Shown: positions 14,645 through 23,547 of the stretch, piece by piece | Layout: each line of letters opens with the position of its first letter | Numbering within the stretch: position 1 is the first letter of the stretch | NCBI GenBank assembly: GCA_946479985.1 | Contig: CAMLIF010000053.1 | Span: 1-25,748 of the forward strand | Reading direction: 5' to 3' | Length of the DNA stretch: 25,748 nt | Source of the DNA: an uncultured Flavobacteriales bacterium | GTDB lineage: Bacteria > Bacteroidota > Bacteroidia > Flavobacteriales > Crocinitomicaceae | Translations under genes and position numbers: made by a program | The notes under the pieces: model-generated | Database searches by the model: none | What the model was told of the DNA's origin: nothing | What the model saw: only the letters and a program-made list of their open reading frames with translations

Positions 14645-15016
14645 TTAACCACGAGAATGAAAAGCAACCTTATTTCCTTCTGTATCGATGAAATGGGCCA
14701 TGTAACCGTTTCCGCCGAGTGATGTTTTTGGCAAGATTACTTTTCCTCCTGCTGCTTCTACGCGTGAAAGGGGAATTGCCAGGTCTTCTCCTCCGTTCAA
14801 ATAAACCAATGAACCAATCATAGACGGTTCAAAATGCGGTCCGGCTACAATGGCTCCACCAATTCCCTTTTCCATATCACACGGAATAATTCCGTATTCG
14901 TATTCAGGGTGTGGCATCACGTGGATTTCCACATCCAAAACCGTTTCGTAAAAAGCAGAGGCTCTTGCAAAATCTTTTACCGGTATTTCAAACCAGTTTA
15001 CAGCACTCACTAACAT
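14645..15016 (-). CDS. VOC family protein
   Basis: A 123-residue single VOC protein of the type often labelled glyoxalase/bleomycin resistance. Recognisable parts are NWFEIPVKDFARASAFYETVLD at the start, GGAIVAGPHFEPS, then SLVYLNGGEDLAIPLSRVEAAGGKVILPKTSLG and the ending GYMAHFIDTEGNKVAFHS. The first metal-ligand position of true glyoxalases is not His here, so metal-dependent glyoxalase activity is doubtful; function unknown. There is no signal peptide. It is the last gene of the long - strand array and is followed by the bidirectional terminator; 31 bases separate it from the exported paralogue upstream. Confidence 0.85.
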   Translation of the reverse strand: MLVSAVNWFEIPVKDFARASAFYETVLDVEIHVMPHPEYEYGIIPCDMEKGIGGAIVAGPHFEPSMIGSLVYLNGGEDLAIPLSRVEAAGGKVILPKTSLGGNGYMAHFIDTEGNKVAFHSRG

Positions 15017-15047
15017 ATATTCTTAATTTAAAATTTCTATTTCAGTC

Positions 15048-15809
15048 TTACTGCACAAAATGAAACGGTTCTTTCCATAAACCTGATTTTTCATTTTTAT
15101 CATAACAATCACCTTCGATGCATTCAAAAGAAAAATCGGGACCGATTTCATAGACTTTCCAGCGGTTTCCGGAAGTCTCGTCGTTGAAAATAAATTGGTT
15201 TGGAGTTTCTGTTGTTTCCAGTATTCCTTCTAATATAATCACCTCGTCGTCATCAGGATCAGGAGAATCAAAGATCATTGAAACAGAATGTGGAATTCCA
15301 CTCTTAAAAGTGACGTACATTGCAACTTTCCCATTCTCGTAGTAGTTTAGCTCTAAACCAATCTGTGAATACATACGGACATCCTCCGGATTCCCGGAAA
15401 TGTCTTCTTCATCGAAATAAGTGGTAAAATCAATTTTGGTTAACGCAACCTTTTGGCCTGATTTATCTGTTACGACAACCGTTGGTAAATCATTTTCACT
15501 GTTGAAAGCAAATGTTACCTCAGGAGTGATTTCCTTTATTATCTGAGATTTATAGGTATTTCCTACTCTCATAGCCACACCGGCAAATGTTTCCTTCGTG
15601 TTTTGACAACTAAAGAAAAAAACAACATTTTTCTTTTGCTCCTTTGTTAGATACTGATCCAAATCACCCTCATATTCATTGAAGGAATAAAAGACTGCAT
15701 CATTTTCTGTTTTGTATTGTCCAAAATAAACCGGATCAAACGGATCTGTTTGGGCATATAAAAAAACTGTTTGAATAGAAGTAGACAGGAACAAAAAAAT
15801 AAATTTCAT
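15048..15809 (-). CDS. Exported protein, Cys-tail paralogue C
   Basis: One of three tandem homologues of a family I do not recognise. The start at 15809 gives MKFIFLFLSTSIQTVFLYAQ, matching the signal peptides of the other two copies; an ATG two codons earlier (15815) is also possible. Shared blocks are FDPVYFGQYKTEND, LTKEQKKNVVFFFSCQN, VTFAFNSEND, VTDKSGQKVALTK and the C-terminal FECIEGDCYDKNEKSGLWKEPF. This copy lacks one of the tail Cys (Ser in KSGLWKE where the others have KCG/TCG) and has a much shorter acidic insert (TYFDEEDISG). It is probably a periplasmic or secreted protein. Its upstream flank contains the remnant of a fourth copy. Confidence 0.75.
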   Translation of the reverse strand: MKFIFLFLSTSIQTVFLYAQTDPFDPVYFGQYKTENDAVFYSFNEYEGDLDQYLTKEQKKNVVFFFSCQNTKETFAGVAMRVGNTYKSQIIKEITPEVTFAFNSENDLPTVVVTDKSGQKVALTKIDFTTYFDEEDISGNPEDVRMYSQIGLELNYYENGKVAMYVTFKSGIPHSVSMIFDSPDPDDDEVIILEGILETTETPNQFIFNDETSGNRWKVYEIGPDFSFECIEGDCYDKNEKSGLWKEPFHFVQ

Positions 15810-15831
15810 TGACATAAACTATTAATAGGTT

Positions 15832-15921
15832 TGCACAAAATATTTCCTTCCAGATACCACATTTGTATTTTATCGAAACAATCGTCTCAGGTACATTCAA
15901 ATTCCATGGTGTTTTCTGAAT
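15832..15921 (-). pseudogene. Wreck of a fourth Cys-tail paralogue (C-terminal end only)
   Basis: On the - strand, directly after the stop codon of paralogue B, the sequence reads NSENTMEFECT, stop, DDCFDKIQ. In a shifted frame it goes on as YKCGIWKEIF. Put together this is the C-terminus of the family, closest to paralogue A (STMQFVCVKGDCFDK and TCGIWKEIF). One stop and one frameshift are needed to read it, and there is no N-terminal part, so it is a non-coding relic. It fills most of the gap between paralogues B and C. Confidence 0.8.
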
Positions 15922-15922
15922 T

Positions 15923-16717
15923 TTAATATCCAAGCATGAATTCCTCTTTCCACATTCCGCATTTGTTATTCGCATCCGGGCATTTCCCACTTGCACAAGA
16001 GAATTTCCATCCTGAATTATCATTCTTTGAGATCATTTCCGCTTTCAGTTTATAACCTGAGGGATCGGTATAAAAATAAGTGTTTTGTGAACCTTCTTGT
16101 TGAACTAAATCTCCGGTAATTTCTAATTCAGGACAAGATTTTGTTGCAGGAATAGTTAAAGAAATGGAAATCAGATCATTTTTCATGAACAAGAGTAATT
16201 CTCCCTGATCAGCACGCGTAAATTGAAAAACAGAAGGTAGATCTTCAGCTGTTTCTTCATCATCGTAATAATCAACGTCTCCGGATTCTTCGTCTGAATA
16301 TCCTTCATAGTCTGAATAGGTTTCCTCATCGTAGTAATAAGGATCAACCATCTTACTCAAGGTCATTTTCTTTCCTGACTCCTCTGTTACATCCAACATT
16401 TGTTTCCCGCTCTCAGACCTGAAAACGAATGTAAGCTGAGGAAGTGATTCTGTGACACAAGAAACATAGTTGCCGCCCTTTTTCATGGCTGCACCAAATT
16501 TATCATCAACAACATTTACTTCATAAATGAAAACGAAAACTGCATACTGCCTTTGTTCAGCGGTTAAAAGATCACTATACTCCTGCCCATTCTCCAGAAT
16601 ATGGAAAATAATACTTCCATCATCTGTTTTATATTTTCCGATATAATTCTCATCAAACTGGGCGGATAAAAACCCTGCTTGAAGAGCTGCGAATAAAAAT
16701 AGTAGTGTAGATTTCAT
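15923..16717 (-). CDS. Exported protein, Cys-tail paralogue B
   Basis: The 264-residue product starts with signal peptide MKSTLLFLFAALQAGFLSAQ. The family order is kept: FDENYIGKYKTDDGSIIFHI, LTAEQRQYAVFVFIYE, AMKKGGNYVSCVTES, a strand-rich block with VTEESGKKMTLSK, then a strongly acidic Tyr/Asp/Glu-rich insert (about 127-160; YYYDEETYSDYEGYSDEE and YYDDEETAEDL), a second beta-rich part with IPATKSCPELEI, and the tail FSCASGKCPDANNKCGMWKEEF. The tail has three Cys in a CxxxxCx(6)C arrangement. The insert is the longest of the three copies. It lies 12 bases after paralogue A and is surely in the same operon. Confidence 0.75.
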   Translation of the reverse strand: MKSTLLFLFAALQAGFLSAQFDENYIGKYKTDDGSIIFHILENGQEYSDLLTAEQRQYAVFVFIYEVNVVDDKFGAAMKKGGNYVSCVTESLPQLTFVFRSESGKQMLDVTEESGKKMTLSKMVDPYYYDEETYSDYEGYSDEESGDVDYYDDEETAEDLPSVFQFTRADQGELLLFMKNDLISISLTIPATKSCPELEITGDLVQQEGSQNTYFYTDPSGYKLKAEMISKNDNSGWKFSCASGKCPDANNKCGMWKEEFMLGY

Positions 16718-16729
16718 AGTAGTGATCTT

Positions 16730-17530
16730 TTAATTCTTTATTATAAAGATTTCCTTCCAAATACCGCATGTGCCTTTTTTGTCAAAGCAATCTCCCTTGA
16801 CGCATACAAACTGCATGGTGCTTTCCGATTCAATCAGGTGCAAAACGAATTTACCTTCCGGATCATTGTAAATGTACATTCCTTCTTCTCCACTGCGAAC
16901 TACATCGTCTACAATCAAGACTTCAGAGCACGATTTGGCAGCAGGAATTTGAAGCCCAATCGTCAATGATTCCTCTGTAAAAACGGCTACAAGCTCTGCC
17001 CCGTCAGACCGCACATATGTGCGCACAGCCACAGAAACATCTGTGGCTTCATCACCTAATTCCTCATCCTGGGGAACAGGAGAAACATTTTCTTCATCCT
17101 GAATATACTCATAACCTAAATCCGACTCTTCATCGTCATAATATAGATTCGCAACTGTTTTAGTTAATCCGATCTTCTTTCCGGATTTTTCGGTTATTTC
17201 TATCGTTTGAACGCCATCCAGATTTTTAAACGTGAACAAAAATTCAGGACAATCTTCGTTTACTACGGAAACGTAGCCATTTCCTTTCTTCATGGCTACA
17301 CTCATTCCGACTGCATCCCTATTTTGATAGGTAAAGATAAAAACGGCATTTTTTCTTTGCTCTTCTGTAAGGTCTAATCTGCCTGATTCATTCAAATTGT
17401 AAATGTAGAAATAGATCTCATCATCTTCCGACCTATAAGCCCCCAAATAATTCGGGTCGAACTGCTCGACCTGGGAGAATAATAACCCTGTTTGAAAAAG
17501 CGCAAATAGTAGTATCAATTTCAGTTTCAT
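16730..17530 (-). CDS. Exported protein, Cys-tail paralogue A
   Basis: The 266-residue product starts with signal peptide MKLKLILLFALFQTGLLFSQ. Family blocks are FDPNYLGAYRSEDDEIYFYI, LTEEQRKNAVFIFTYQN, AMKKGNGYVSVVNEDCPE, ITEKSGKKIGLTK, an acidic insert (YYDDEESDLGYEYIQDEE and PQDEELGDEATD), IPAAKSCSEVLI, and the tail FVCVKGDCFDKKGTCGIWKEIF. It is first of the three in transcription order and begins 7 bases after the 782-residue exported protein, so a functional link to that protein is plausible. No enzymatic motif is seen. Confidence 0.75.
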   Translation of the reverse strand: MKLKLILLFALFQTGLLFSQVEQFDPNYLGAYRSEDDEIYFYIYNLNESGRLDLTEEQRKNAVFIFTYQNRDAVGMSVAMKKGNGYVSVVNEDCPEFLFTFKNLDGVQTIEITEKSGKKIGLTKTVANLYYDDEESDLGYEYIQDEENVSPVPQDEELGDEATDVSVAVRTYVRSDGAELVAVFTEESLTIGLQIPAAKSCSEVLIVDDVVRSGEEGMYIYNDPEGKFVLHLIESESTMQFVCVKGDCFDKKGTCGIWKEIFIIKN

Positions 17531-17537
17531 AATTCAT

Positions 17538-19886
17538 TTATTTAGTTGCAATTGATTTGAAGTATCCTTCATAATCATCGCAATCGCCGATGGAGTAAAT
17601 ATAACTCTTGTCGTATTCTTTCTTGATTTTTCTGAATGAAGGGTTTACTTTATCCAAAAGGGCAAGCTCACGGTAGGCGTAGTAATCTTCTGAATAACTC
17701 AGATACGATTCACCATCATCATAAGCCATTTCATATTTCTCACAAAGTCCTTTCATGATGAGCGAAATGAATTTGAAATCTTTCTTAGTTGCACTTTGTT
17801 CGGCGATACTGTAATATTTCTGAGCCATCAGACACTGGAAATATTCATCATCGTCTTCCAAACCAGTCAGGTTCGCATTTAGAGTCCAGTAATAGCGCTT
17901 CATCATCCAGGAATTCCCGTAGAATGTCATGTTCCGGTAGCAGTTAGCAACTTTGAACGCAGCCAAAGCTTTTTTATCTCCCGTTGCCGTGTTTACAATG
18001 TTGATCTGCTTAATTAATTCTGCTACAATTTCCGGTTTGGTGTAATCGCCTTTGATCTCATCCGCATGACGTGAATCTGATTTTCCGTAAAAATCGTTCG
18101 AGAACGGATTGTCGCCAATATAATTCTGATAAGGAAAATAGCCAGAAGTCCACAGCGTATCATTCACCTGGTTGAAAGCTGAAAGAGCCGATTTCAAATC
18201 GTTCTTGCGCATATACATGGTTCCAAGCATATCGTACAAACGTGTAGATTCATTTTTGATCCTTCCATAAAGCCACTGATCAAAATCAGTTTTCACTTTC
18301 TTGTATTCCAAATGAAAAATGAGCGATTGAACCTGGGAAGTGTTTAATGTTGCATCGAGATATGTGAAATAATCATAGTAAATATTGTCGCCGACAGTTT
18401 CAGCCAGATTATCTGTTCTCCAAAATCCGGAGTAATTATAATAATCACTGCTTTCATCAAACGATTGATTTACCTTCGAAAAGAAAACGGCTGAAATTTC
18501 AACATTTCCATTTCGTTCGAGTTCCTTAGCCAGGCCAATCAGTAGTTTCTGATCCGATTGAATTTCCGGAATCATCAATAATTGCTGAACGGTTTCGTTT
18601 TTCACTTCCGGGTCTTCGTTATTCGAAAAGACATTCAACAAGTACATTTTCTTCAAAAACTTTTGCTGATCGGAAGTATACGAATCATCGGTGAATTTTG
18701 ACCTGATGTTTTCCGAATCGAGTTTTCCGCCCGAAAGCAGCAAAGTATAATCCGTCATTATATTCCACCAGACTTTATTATTCGTTCTTTTCTCACCTGT
18801 TTTTTTCATCCAGTCATAAAGCAATTTGGCATTTTTCCGGGTGTACTTCATTTCCTCTTTTAATCCTTCGGCAGCTTCCTTACTTCCGTCATTGTATACC
18901 GTCCAGTTGAAGTTGGAATAATACGGTGTCAGAATCCAGTCTTCGAACTTATTCACTTCACGAAGGGCAAGGAAATCCAACCCTGGAAGCTGGGGATCAT
19001 ACGCTGAAATTTTCTCTAATATATGCCCCATATTCCCCTGCTGACGACACGCGAACATATACAAAACAGCTGTTTTCTCCAGGTCAGATGTTGCTGCTTC
19101 CAAATCGTCTTCAATGTTGTAGTAATCGTATTTTAATCGAAAGATGGAGTTTCGTTTTTCAACGGAGTTCAGGAAGACCAGTGCAATTTTCACGTTACGT
19201 TCGGGACTCTCCGGTTCAAAATGCAGTTTAAAGTGCAAAGCCCAATAATCAATTGCATCGTTGTAAACCTGATCGTTGAAATAAGTAGTATAAATATCGT
19301 CGACTACTTTCTTATTGTCGTTGTAAAAAGCCAAACGAATAGCCAGATGTGCATATCGGCGTTTTAGAACTTCGTTTTTTTCGGCTTTCGCCAATTTCAA
19401 AGCTTTTGTCCAGGCTTTTTGGCGCGCCGACATAATGCTCTTTTCTTCCATTTCCCACGGATCGGCAGTTTCTCCATTTAGATCAGAGATTGATTTAGCA
19501 AAGAGAATATATTTCAGGAATTTCTCGTTTTCCTTGTTACGGATAAAAGCAATGTGATCGCTATTCGAGTTTTTTAGATCGTTGACACTTCTCAGGTAAA
19601 TGATATCATAAATCTCGTGATGATTTAGTCGATGATTTAAAGCTTCAAACCATAAATCGCAATTTTCTCCAAAGTGATAGAGTTTAGGTGTATCCTCAGG
19701 ATAATAATCGTTGGAAAACAAGTTTGAAGTATAGAAAAAGTAATCATCCGATTCCGGGAAAACGTATTGCGGCTTCAGGAAATTATACCTGATTTCTTCC
19801 CCATAAGGATAAAACCCGCATGAGAAAACGGTTGAACAGTTAAGGCTTAAAAGCGTTATAAAAAGCGCGAATTTCTTTAGATTCAT
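17538..19886 (-). CDS. Large exported helical-repeat protein, unknown function
   Basis: The 782-residue product starts with signal peptide MNLKKFALFITLLSLNCSTVFSCG, and the mature part with CGFYPYGEEIRYNF. The rest is mostly amphipathic helices in pairs, suggesting TPR-like or Sel1-like solenoid structure: ARQKAWTKALKLAKAEKNEV, YAHLAIRLAFYNDNKKVVDD, LLIGLAKELERNGNVEISAVFFSKV, RLYDMLGTMYMRKNDLKSALSAFNQVND, ALAAFKVANCYRNMTFYG. Similar large proteins of unknown function exist in Bacteroidota. No catalytic motif is seen. The next in-frame Met is far downstream and would lose the signal peptide, so the 47-bp overlap with the upstream gene is probably real. It is followed within 7 bases by the Cys-tail paralogues. 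Confidence 0.8.
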   Translation of the reverse strand: MNLKKFALFITLLSLNCSTVFSCGFYPYGEEIRYNFLKPQYVFPESDDYFFYTSNLFSNDYYPEDTPKLYHFGENCDLWFEALNHRLNHHEIYDIIYLRSVNDLKNSNSDHIAFIRNKENEKFLKYILFAKSISDLNGETADPWEMEEKSIMSARQKAWTKALKLAKAEKNEVLKRRYAHLAIRLAFYNDNKKVVDDIYTTYFNDQVYNDAIDYWALHFKLHFEPESPERNVKIALVFLNSVEKRNSIFRLKYDYYNIEDDLEAATSDLEKTAVLYMFACRQQGNMGHILEKISAYDPQLPGLDFLALREVNKFEDWILTPYYSNFNWTVYNDGSKEAAEGLKEEMKYTRKNAKLLYDWMKKTGEKRTNNKVWWNIMTDYTLLLSGGKLDSENIRSKFTDDSYTSDQQKFLKKMYLLNVFSNNEDPEVKNETVQQLLMIPEIQSDQKLLIGLAKELERNGNVEISAVFFSKVNQSFDESSDYYNYSGFWRTDNLAETVGDNIYYDYFTYLDATLNTSQVQSLIFHLEYKKVKTDFDQWLYGRIKNESTRLYDMLGTMYMRKNDLKSALSAFNQVNDTLWTSGYFPYQNYIGDNPFSNDFYGKSDSRHADEIKGDYTKPEIVAELIKQINIVNTATGDKKALAAFKVANCYRNMTFYGNSWMMKRYYWTLNANLTGLEDDDEYFQCLMAQKYYSIAEQSATKKDFKFISLIMKGLCEKYEMAYDDGESYLSYSEDYYAYRELALLDKVNPSFRKIKKEYDKSYIYSIGDCDDYEGYFKSIATK

Positions 19887-20904
19887 AAGACTCTAATTGC
19901 TTGTAGTTAAGGTAATAAAATGCTACAGTGTAGTTGTTGGATAAAGATACATTTTCAGTGATAATATCAATAGCTCTGTTTATTTTTTGCGGACTAACCG
20001 TTTCCAGTTTTACTTTGTCGCCTTTCATCAGGAAGGTTTCTTCGAACGTGGTGTCTTTTATAACTACCGACCAATACTTTTTATACGGTTTCAAAACCGA
20101 TTTCACTTCCTCCAGATCCGAATGCAGCAAGCCGGAAAAATGATTGTTCTTGTATACAACCGCATTTGAAAAGAGCGGAAGTCCAATATCCAGGGGAACC
20201 GGATATTCATTTGCACCAATAAGGTATTTCTTTAATTCGCTGAGTTCTAAAATGGAATTCTGATTATTTGATCCAACCGGCGGAAGTAAATTGTAACACA
20301 GTAACATGGCTCTGTCGACTGGCAAAACGCCCATTTTATCAGGGAATTTATATGCATACAAACGCAAAGTGGCAGAAAGTCGGCAATTGATCTTCGATTT
20401 CAGGATCTTCAGGAAAGAAATGTATTTGTCTTTTGTACTGATTGTCCAGTCGCAGTCTATTTGAATTTCCTTCAGCCCTTTGAGCCTCCCAACGTTCTCC
20501 TGGTATCTTTTGGTGATCAAATGCCACACTTTCTCCGAAAAATCAGCCAGATCATTCTCTCCGATTCCTTTAAAAACTTCGTTTTGAATGTAAACTGTAG
20601 GGATAACTTCCAGTGAATCGTAGTTATTTGCACGAAGGTCAAGAACTGATTTCGAGATAGGAATTGGTCCGCGGGTTTCGTTGAATTCAACTTCGAAGAA
20701 CTTTACATATAATTTCTTCACCTGTTGATCGGTCAGGATAGAGTCTTCTGCAGAATCCAGCGAAGACCTGCCTTCCCAAAAGTAAAATGCGCGGGAGATT
20801 TCTTTTTTCCCCGGGTCTTTAAATATAAACGTATAAAGTCCCGCAAAAATGAGAATGAGAACCAGGAACACCCGTAAAAGAGCACTTTCTTTCCAGGTTT
20901 TCAC
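19840..20904 (-). CDS. Membrane-anchored protein resembling DUF3142 (TIM-barrel-like)
   Basis: The 354-residue protein has one N-terminal membrane segment (about 9-28, LLRVFLVLILIFAGLYTFIF) and a large extracytoplasmic domain. The order of strands and motifs recalls DUF3142/glycoside-hydrolase-like barrels: AFYFWEG, IPTVYIQNEVF, GLKEIQIDCDWTISTKDKYISFLKIL, CRLSATLRLYAY, AMLLCYNL, PVPLDIGLPLFSNAVVY. The IQIDCDW strand followed by a YxxFLKxLK helix and a LSATLRL strand is the best evidence, but I am not certain of the family. The start is GTG, two bases after the MFS stop, so it is translationally linked. Its last 15 codons overlap the next gene's signal peptide in another frame. Confidence 0.7.
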   Translation of the reverse strand: MKTWKESALLRVFLVLILIFAGLYTFIFKDPGKKEISRAFYFWEGRSSLDSAEDSILTDQQVKKLYVKFFEVEFNETRGPIPISKSVLDLRANNYDSLEVIPTVYIQNEVFKGIGENDLADFSEKVWHLITKRYQENVGRLKGLKEIQIDCDWTISTKDKYISFLKILKSKINCRLSATLRLYAYKFPDKMGVLPVDRAMLLCYNLLPPVGSNNQNSILELSELKKYLIGANEYPVPLDIGLPLFSNAVVYKNNHFSGLLHSDLEEVKSVLKPYKKYWSVVIKDTTFEETFLMKGDKVKLETVSPQKINRAIDIITENVSLSNNYTVAFYYLNYKQLESYESKEIRAFYNAFKP

Positions 20905-20906
20905 CG

Positions 20907-22289
20907 CTAGGCTAATTTATTTGAATCGCGGGGAACTCTGAACAAAAGCAGCATCCCGACAACGAAGAAGAAAGCGATAGAGACAACTGAGAAACGAATA
21001 TCGCCAAAGCTGATTTCCATTAAACCGAAGAAAAGCGTTCCACATACAATCCCGATTTTTTCCGTTGCATCGTAAAACGAGAAATAACTGGCATGATCTT
21101 CTGTTTCTGGAAGGAATTTCGAATAGGTAGATCTTGCCAATGCCTGAACTCCACCCATAACTAACCCAACACAAGATGCCAGAATGTAAAACTGAAAAGG
21201 TGTTTCAATAATGAAAGCATAAGCACAAATTCCAATCCAAATAGACAATGAAATCATTAATGTTTTAATATTCCCGATTTTACCGGATAAACGTGACATT
21301 AAAAACGCACCTAGGGCCGCTAAAATTTGAATCAACAAAATGGCTATTATCAATCCGCTCTTTCCTTCTTCTTCATATTTACCAGTAAAAATAGTACTAT
21401 TAGCAAAGTATGTAGCCATCAGCATTACAGTTTGAACACCTGTATTAAAAAAGAAATAAGCTGTCAAATATCTTCTTAGGCGAAGAATGGTTCTGAACTC
21501 CTGAAATACTTTTTTCAATTCTGCAAAACCTTTCCAGATATATCCTTTTTCACGAACGCGGTCTGAGGTTGTATTCGGAAGTACCCTATACGTAAATTGG
21601 GAAAAGAATATCCACCAGATACCTACAAGAACAAAACAGTATTTAGCAGGCATTCCTTCAAATTCAACAGTGGTAGGATCGTCGAAAAAAGTAATGAATT
21701 TCGCCTTCATCAAAACAAGACAAATGACTAGCAACAACATGGAGCCAAAATATCCCATGGAGAAACCTCTTGCAGAGATTTTATCATGAAGGCTACGGGG
21801 TGCTATTTCGGGCAGATAGGAATTATAAAAAACAAGAGAATTCCAAAACCCAATACAGGCGATGAATAAGCAAAGTAATCCAATTTCAATGTGATCTGCC
21901 TTCAAAAAATCTCCGAAATAGTATAACGACATACAGGCTGCAGCCCCCATGTAACAAAAGAACTGCAAAAATCTTTTCTTGTTCCCACGATAATCTGCAA
22001 TTCCGGAAAGTAACGGTGACAGAAATGAAACCACTAAAAAAGATGCAGACAATACAAAACTCATGAGTACAGAACTGGAAACTTCCCAGCCCAGAAAATT
22101 AATAGTAACTACTGTATCACGCGATAATTGCACTTCTTCAGCAATACCATGCAGTTCCTTGTATCGATTCGTAGTAACCGTATCGTAGAAAATCGGGAAA
22201 ATAGCGGATGAGATCACCAGGTTGTATACTGAGTTTGCCCAGTCGTACATGACCCATCCGCGAATTATCTTTTTATCTCCTTGTTCCAT
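20907..22289 (-). CDS. MFS transporter, UMF1/Atg22 type
   Basis: A 460-residue integral membrane protein with about 12 hydrophobic segments. The N-terminus GWVMYDWANSVYNLVISSAIFP is diagnostic for the UMF1 branch (Atg22-like) of the major facilitator superfamily. Further family motifs are SPLLSGIADYRGNKKRFLQ after TM3 and GLVMGGVQALARSTYSKFLPE, which contains the second-half signature. Yeast Atg22 exports amino acids from vacuoles; bacterial UMF1 substrates are mostly unknown. The position directly after an amino-acid-dehydrogenase-like gene (25-base gap) would fit amino-acid or metabolite transport, but this is inference. The membrane protein downstream starts 2 bases after the stop. Confidence 0.88.
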   Translation of the reverse strand: MEQGDKKIIRGWVMYDWANSVYNLVISSAIFPIFYDTVTTNRYKELHGIAEEVQLSRDTVVTINFLGWEVSSSVLMSFVLSASFLVVSFLSPLLSGIADYRGNKKRFLQFFCYMGAAACMSLYYFGDFLKADHIEIGLLCLFIACIGFWNSLVFYNSYLPEIAPRSLHDKISARGFSMGYFGSMLLLVICLVLMKAKFITFFDDPTTVEFEGMPAKYCFVLVGIWWIFFSQFTYRVLPNTTSDRVREKGYIWKGFAELKKVFQEFRTILRLRRYLTAYFFFNTGVQTVMLMATYFANSTIFTGKYEEEGKSGLIIAILLIQILAALGAFLMSRLSGKIGNIKTLMISLSIWIGICAYAFIIETPFQFYILASCVGLVMGGVQALARSTYSKFLPETEDHASYFSFYDATEKIGIVCGTLFFGLMEISFGDIRFSVVSIAFFFVVGMLLLFRVPRDSNKLA

Positions 22290-22314
22290 TAGTAGTTGGT
22301 TGATTCGTTTGTTT

Positions 22315-23541
22315 TTAGTGATTTACCTTTTCACCGTCCACATATTCCTGCAGATATGTATACAATGGAGTCAATTCACCTTTCGAATTCGTTTCGGTTC
22401 CTCGTTCTATAATGTGATCAGGATCGTCACCAAATAAAACCGGGAAAACCCGCTTAATTAATTCGCTTCCGAAATCTTCAGATGCATCTTTCGGCAATTC
22501 ACATGGCAAATTATCTACAGCCATTACCGCAATTGCTTTCGGATCGTCCCAGGCTGCTTCATCACCCGTTGCCGGATTGTAACCATAGAACGGATCTGCA
22601 ATTTTTGACGAACGTAACGTACAGGCAATTGGCCCGGCAATATCACATGAAATATCTGCTACAACAGTTAAATTCTCTGCTGCAAGCAAATCACTTTGCG
22701 TTAGAATATTCGGGTTTCTATTACTCCAAAAATGACAAGCGATGTAAATATTGGCTGTTTTTGCATATTCCCCGAATTTACTTGTGTATTGTTCAGGATT
22801 TGCATAGAAATCAGATTTCACAAACTCTCCGTCGTCTTTTCTCTGGTAATAATCTTCAATTTCCAAATGTGTAAACACAGGGAAATCGAAAGTTTCTTCC
22901 AGGAATTCCGTTGGACTAACTTCAGTAATAGGAAGCAAATCCATGATTTCTCTTGCCCCATGACCTACTCTTCCAAAACCTGTCAGCACAATTTTCGTAT
23001 TCGACGGAAGCTGAACTTTTTTCAATTCATTTTCCATTGCTACACGATCATGACACTGGTTTGCCGGAGTGAGTGTATAGAGTTTATTTTTTGTTCCGAA
23101 AGTCAACATGGCATTGTATGCTCCAACAATTCCGGCATATCTTCCAAATCCGATAATTCGTTTGTTGTTTTTGTCTTTCAGAACTTCGTAATCTATCAGC
23201 TCAATTTTCAGCTCAAGAATCTTCCGCAAAAGATCACGGTTGTACGGCTGTTTTTTGATTGTGTGAGAAAAGAAGAAGAATTTTCTGTTGGGTAGCAGAT
23301 CTTCTTTGTTCACTTCCTTCACTCCCATTATGATATCACAATCTTCCAAAGAATCAACAATTTCAATTCCTTGAGCGCGATACTGATCATCTGAGAATGA
23401 GCGAATCTGGCTAGTTTGCACTTTAATTTTTACGTTCGGATATTGCTCCTGTACAAGAGCACACTGAGCTGGGGTTAACGGGACACGCTTGTCTGGCGGC
23501 ACCTTCCCTTCACGTATTATTCCTAAAGTTATTCCTTCCAT
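22315..23541 (-). CDS. AlaDH/PNT-type dehydrogenase, saccharopine dehydrogenase-like
   Basis: The 408-residue protein has the N-terminal catalytic domain of the alanine dehydrogenase/transhydrogenase/saccharopine (lysine-forming) family: TLGIIREGKVPPDKRVPLTPAQC, DCDIIMGVKEV, FFFFSHTIKKQ. The Rossmann region has VLTGFGRVGHGAREIM with a GxGxxGxG-like NAD site. C-terminal blocks include ACHFWSNRNPNILT, VVADISCDIAGPI and AVDNLPCELPKDASEDFG, typical for LYS1-like proteins. It probably oxidises or forms a secondary amino acid using NAD(P); the exact substrate cannot be told from sequence. It starts 6 bases after the KdsC-like gene and is followed by a transporter. Confidence 0.85.
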   Translation of the reverse strand: MEGITLGIIREGKVPPDKRVPLTPAQCALVQEQYPNVKIKVQTSQIRSFSDDQYRAQGIEIVDSLEDCDIIMGVKEVNKEDLLPNRKFFFFSHTIKKQPYNRDLLRKILELKIELIDYEVLKDKNNKRIIGFGRYAGIVGAYNAMLTFGTKNKLYTLTPANQCHDRVAMENELKKVQLPSNTKIVLTGFGRVGHGAREIMDLLPITEVSPTEFLEETFDFPVFTHLEIEDYYQRKDDGEFVKSDFYANPEQYTSKFGEYAKTANIYIACHFWSNRNPNILTQSDLLAAENLTVVADISCDIAGPIACTLRSSKIADPFYGYNPATGDEAAWDDPKAIAVMAVDNLPCELPKDASEDFGSELIKRVFPVLFGDDPDHIIERGTETNSKGELTPLYTYLQEYVDGEKVNH

Positions 23542-23547
23542 TTTTAT

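Noticed and set aside
22732..23295. Long + strand open frame of 187 codons.
   Set aside because: It is antisense to the well-supported dehydrogenase gene; its composition is rich in Phe, Cys and Ile as expected of a shadow frame, with no recognisable domain.
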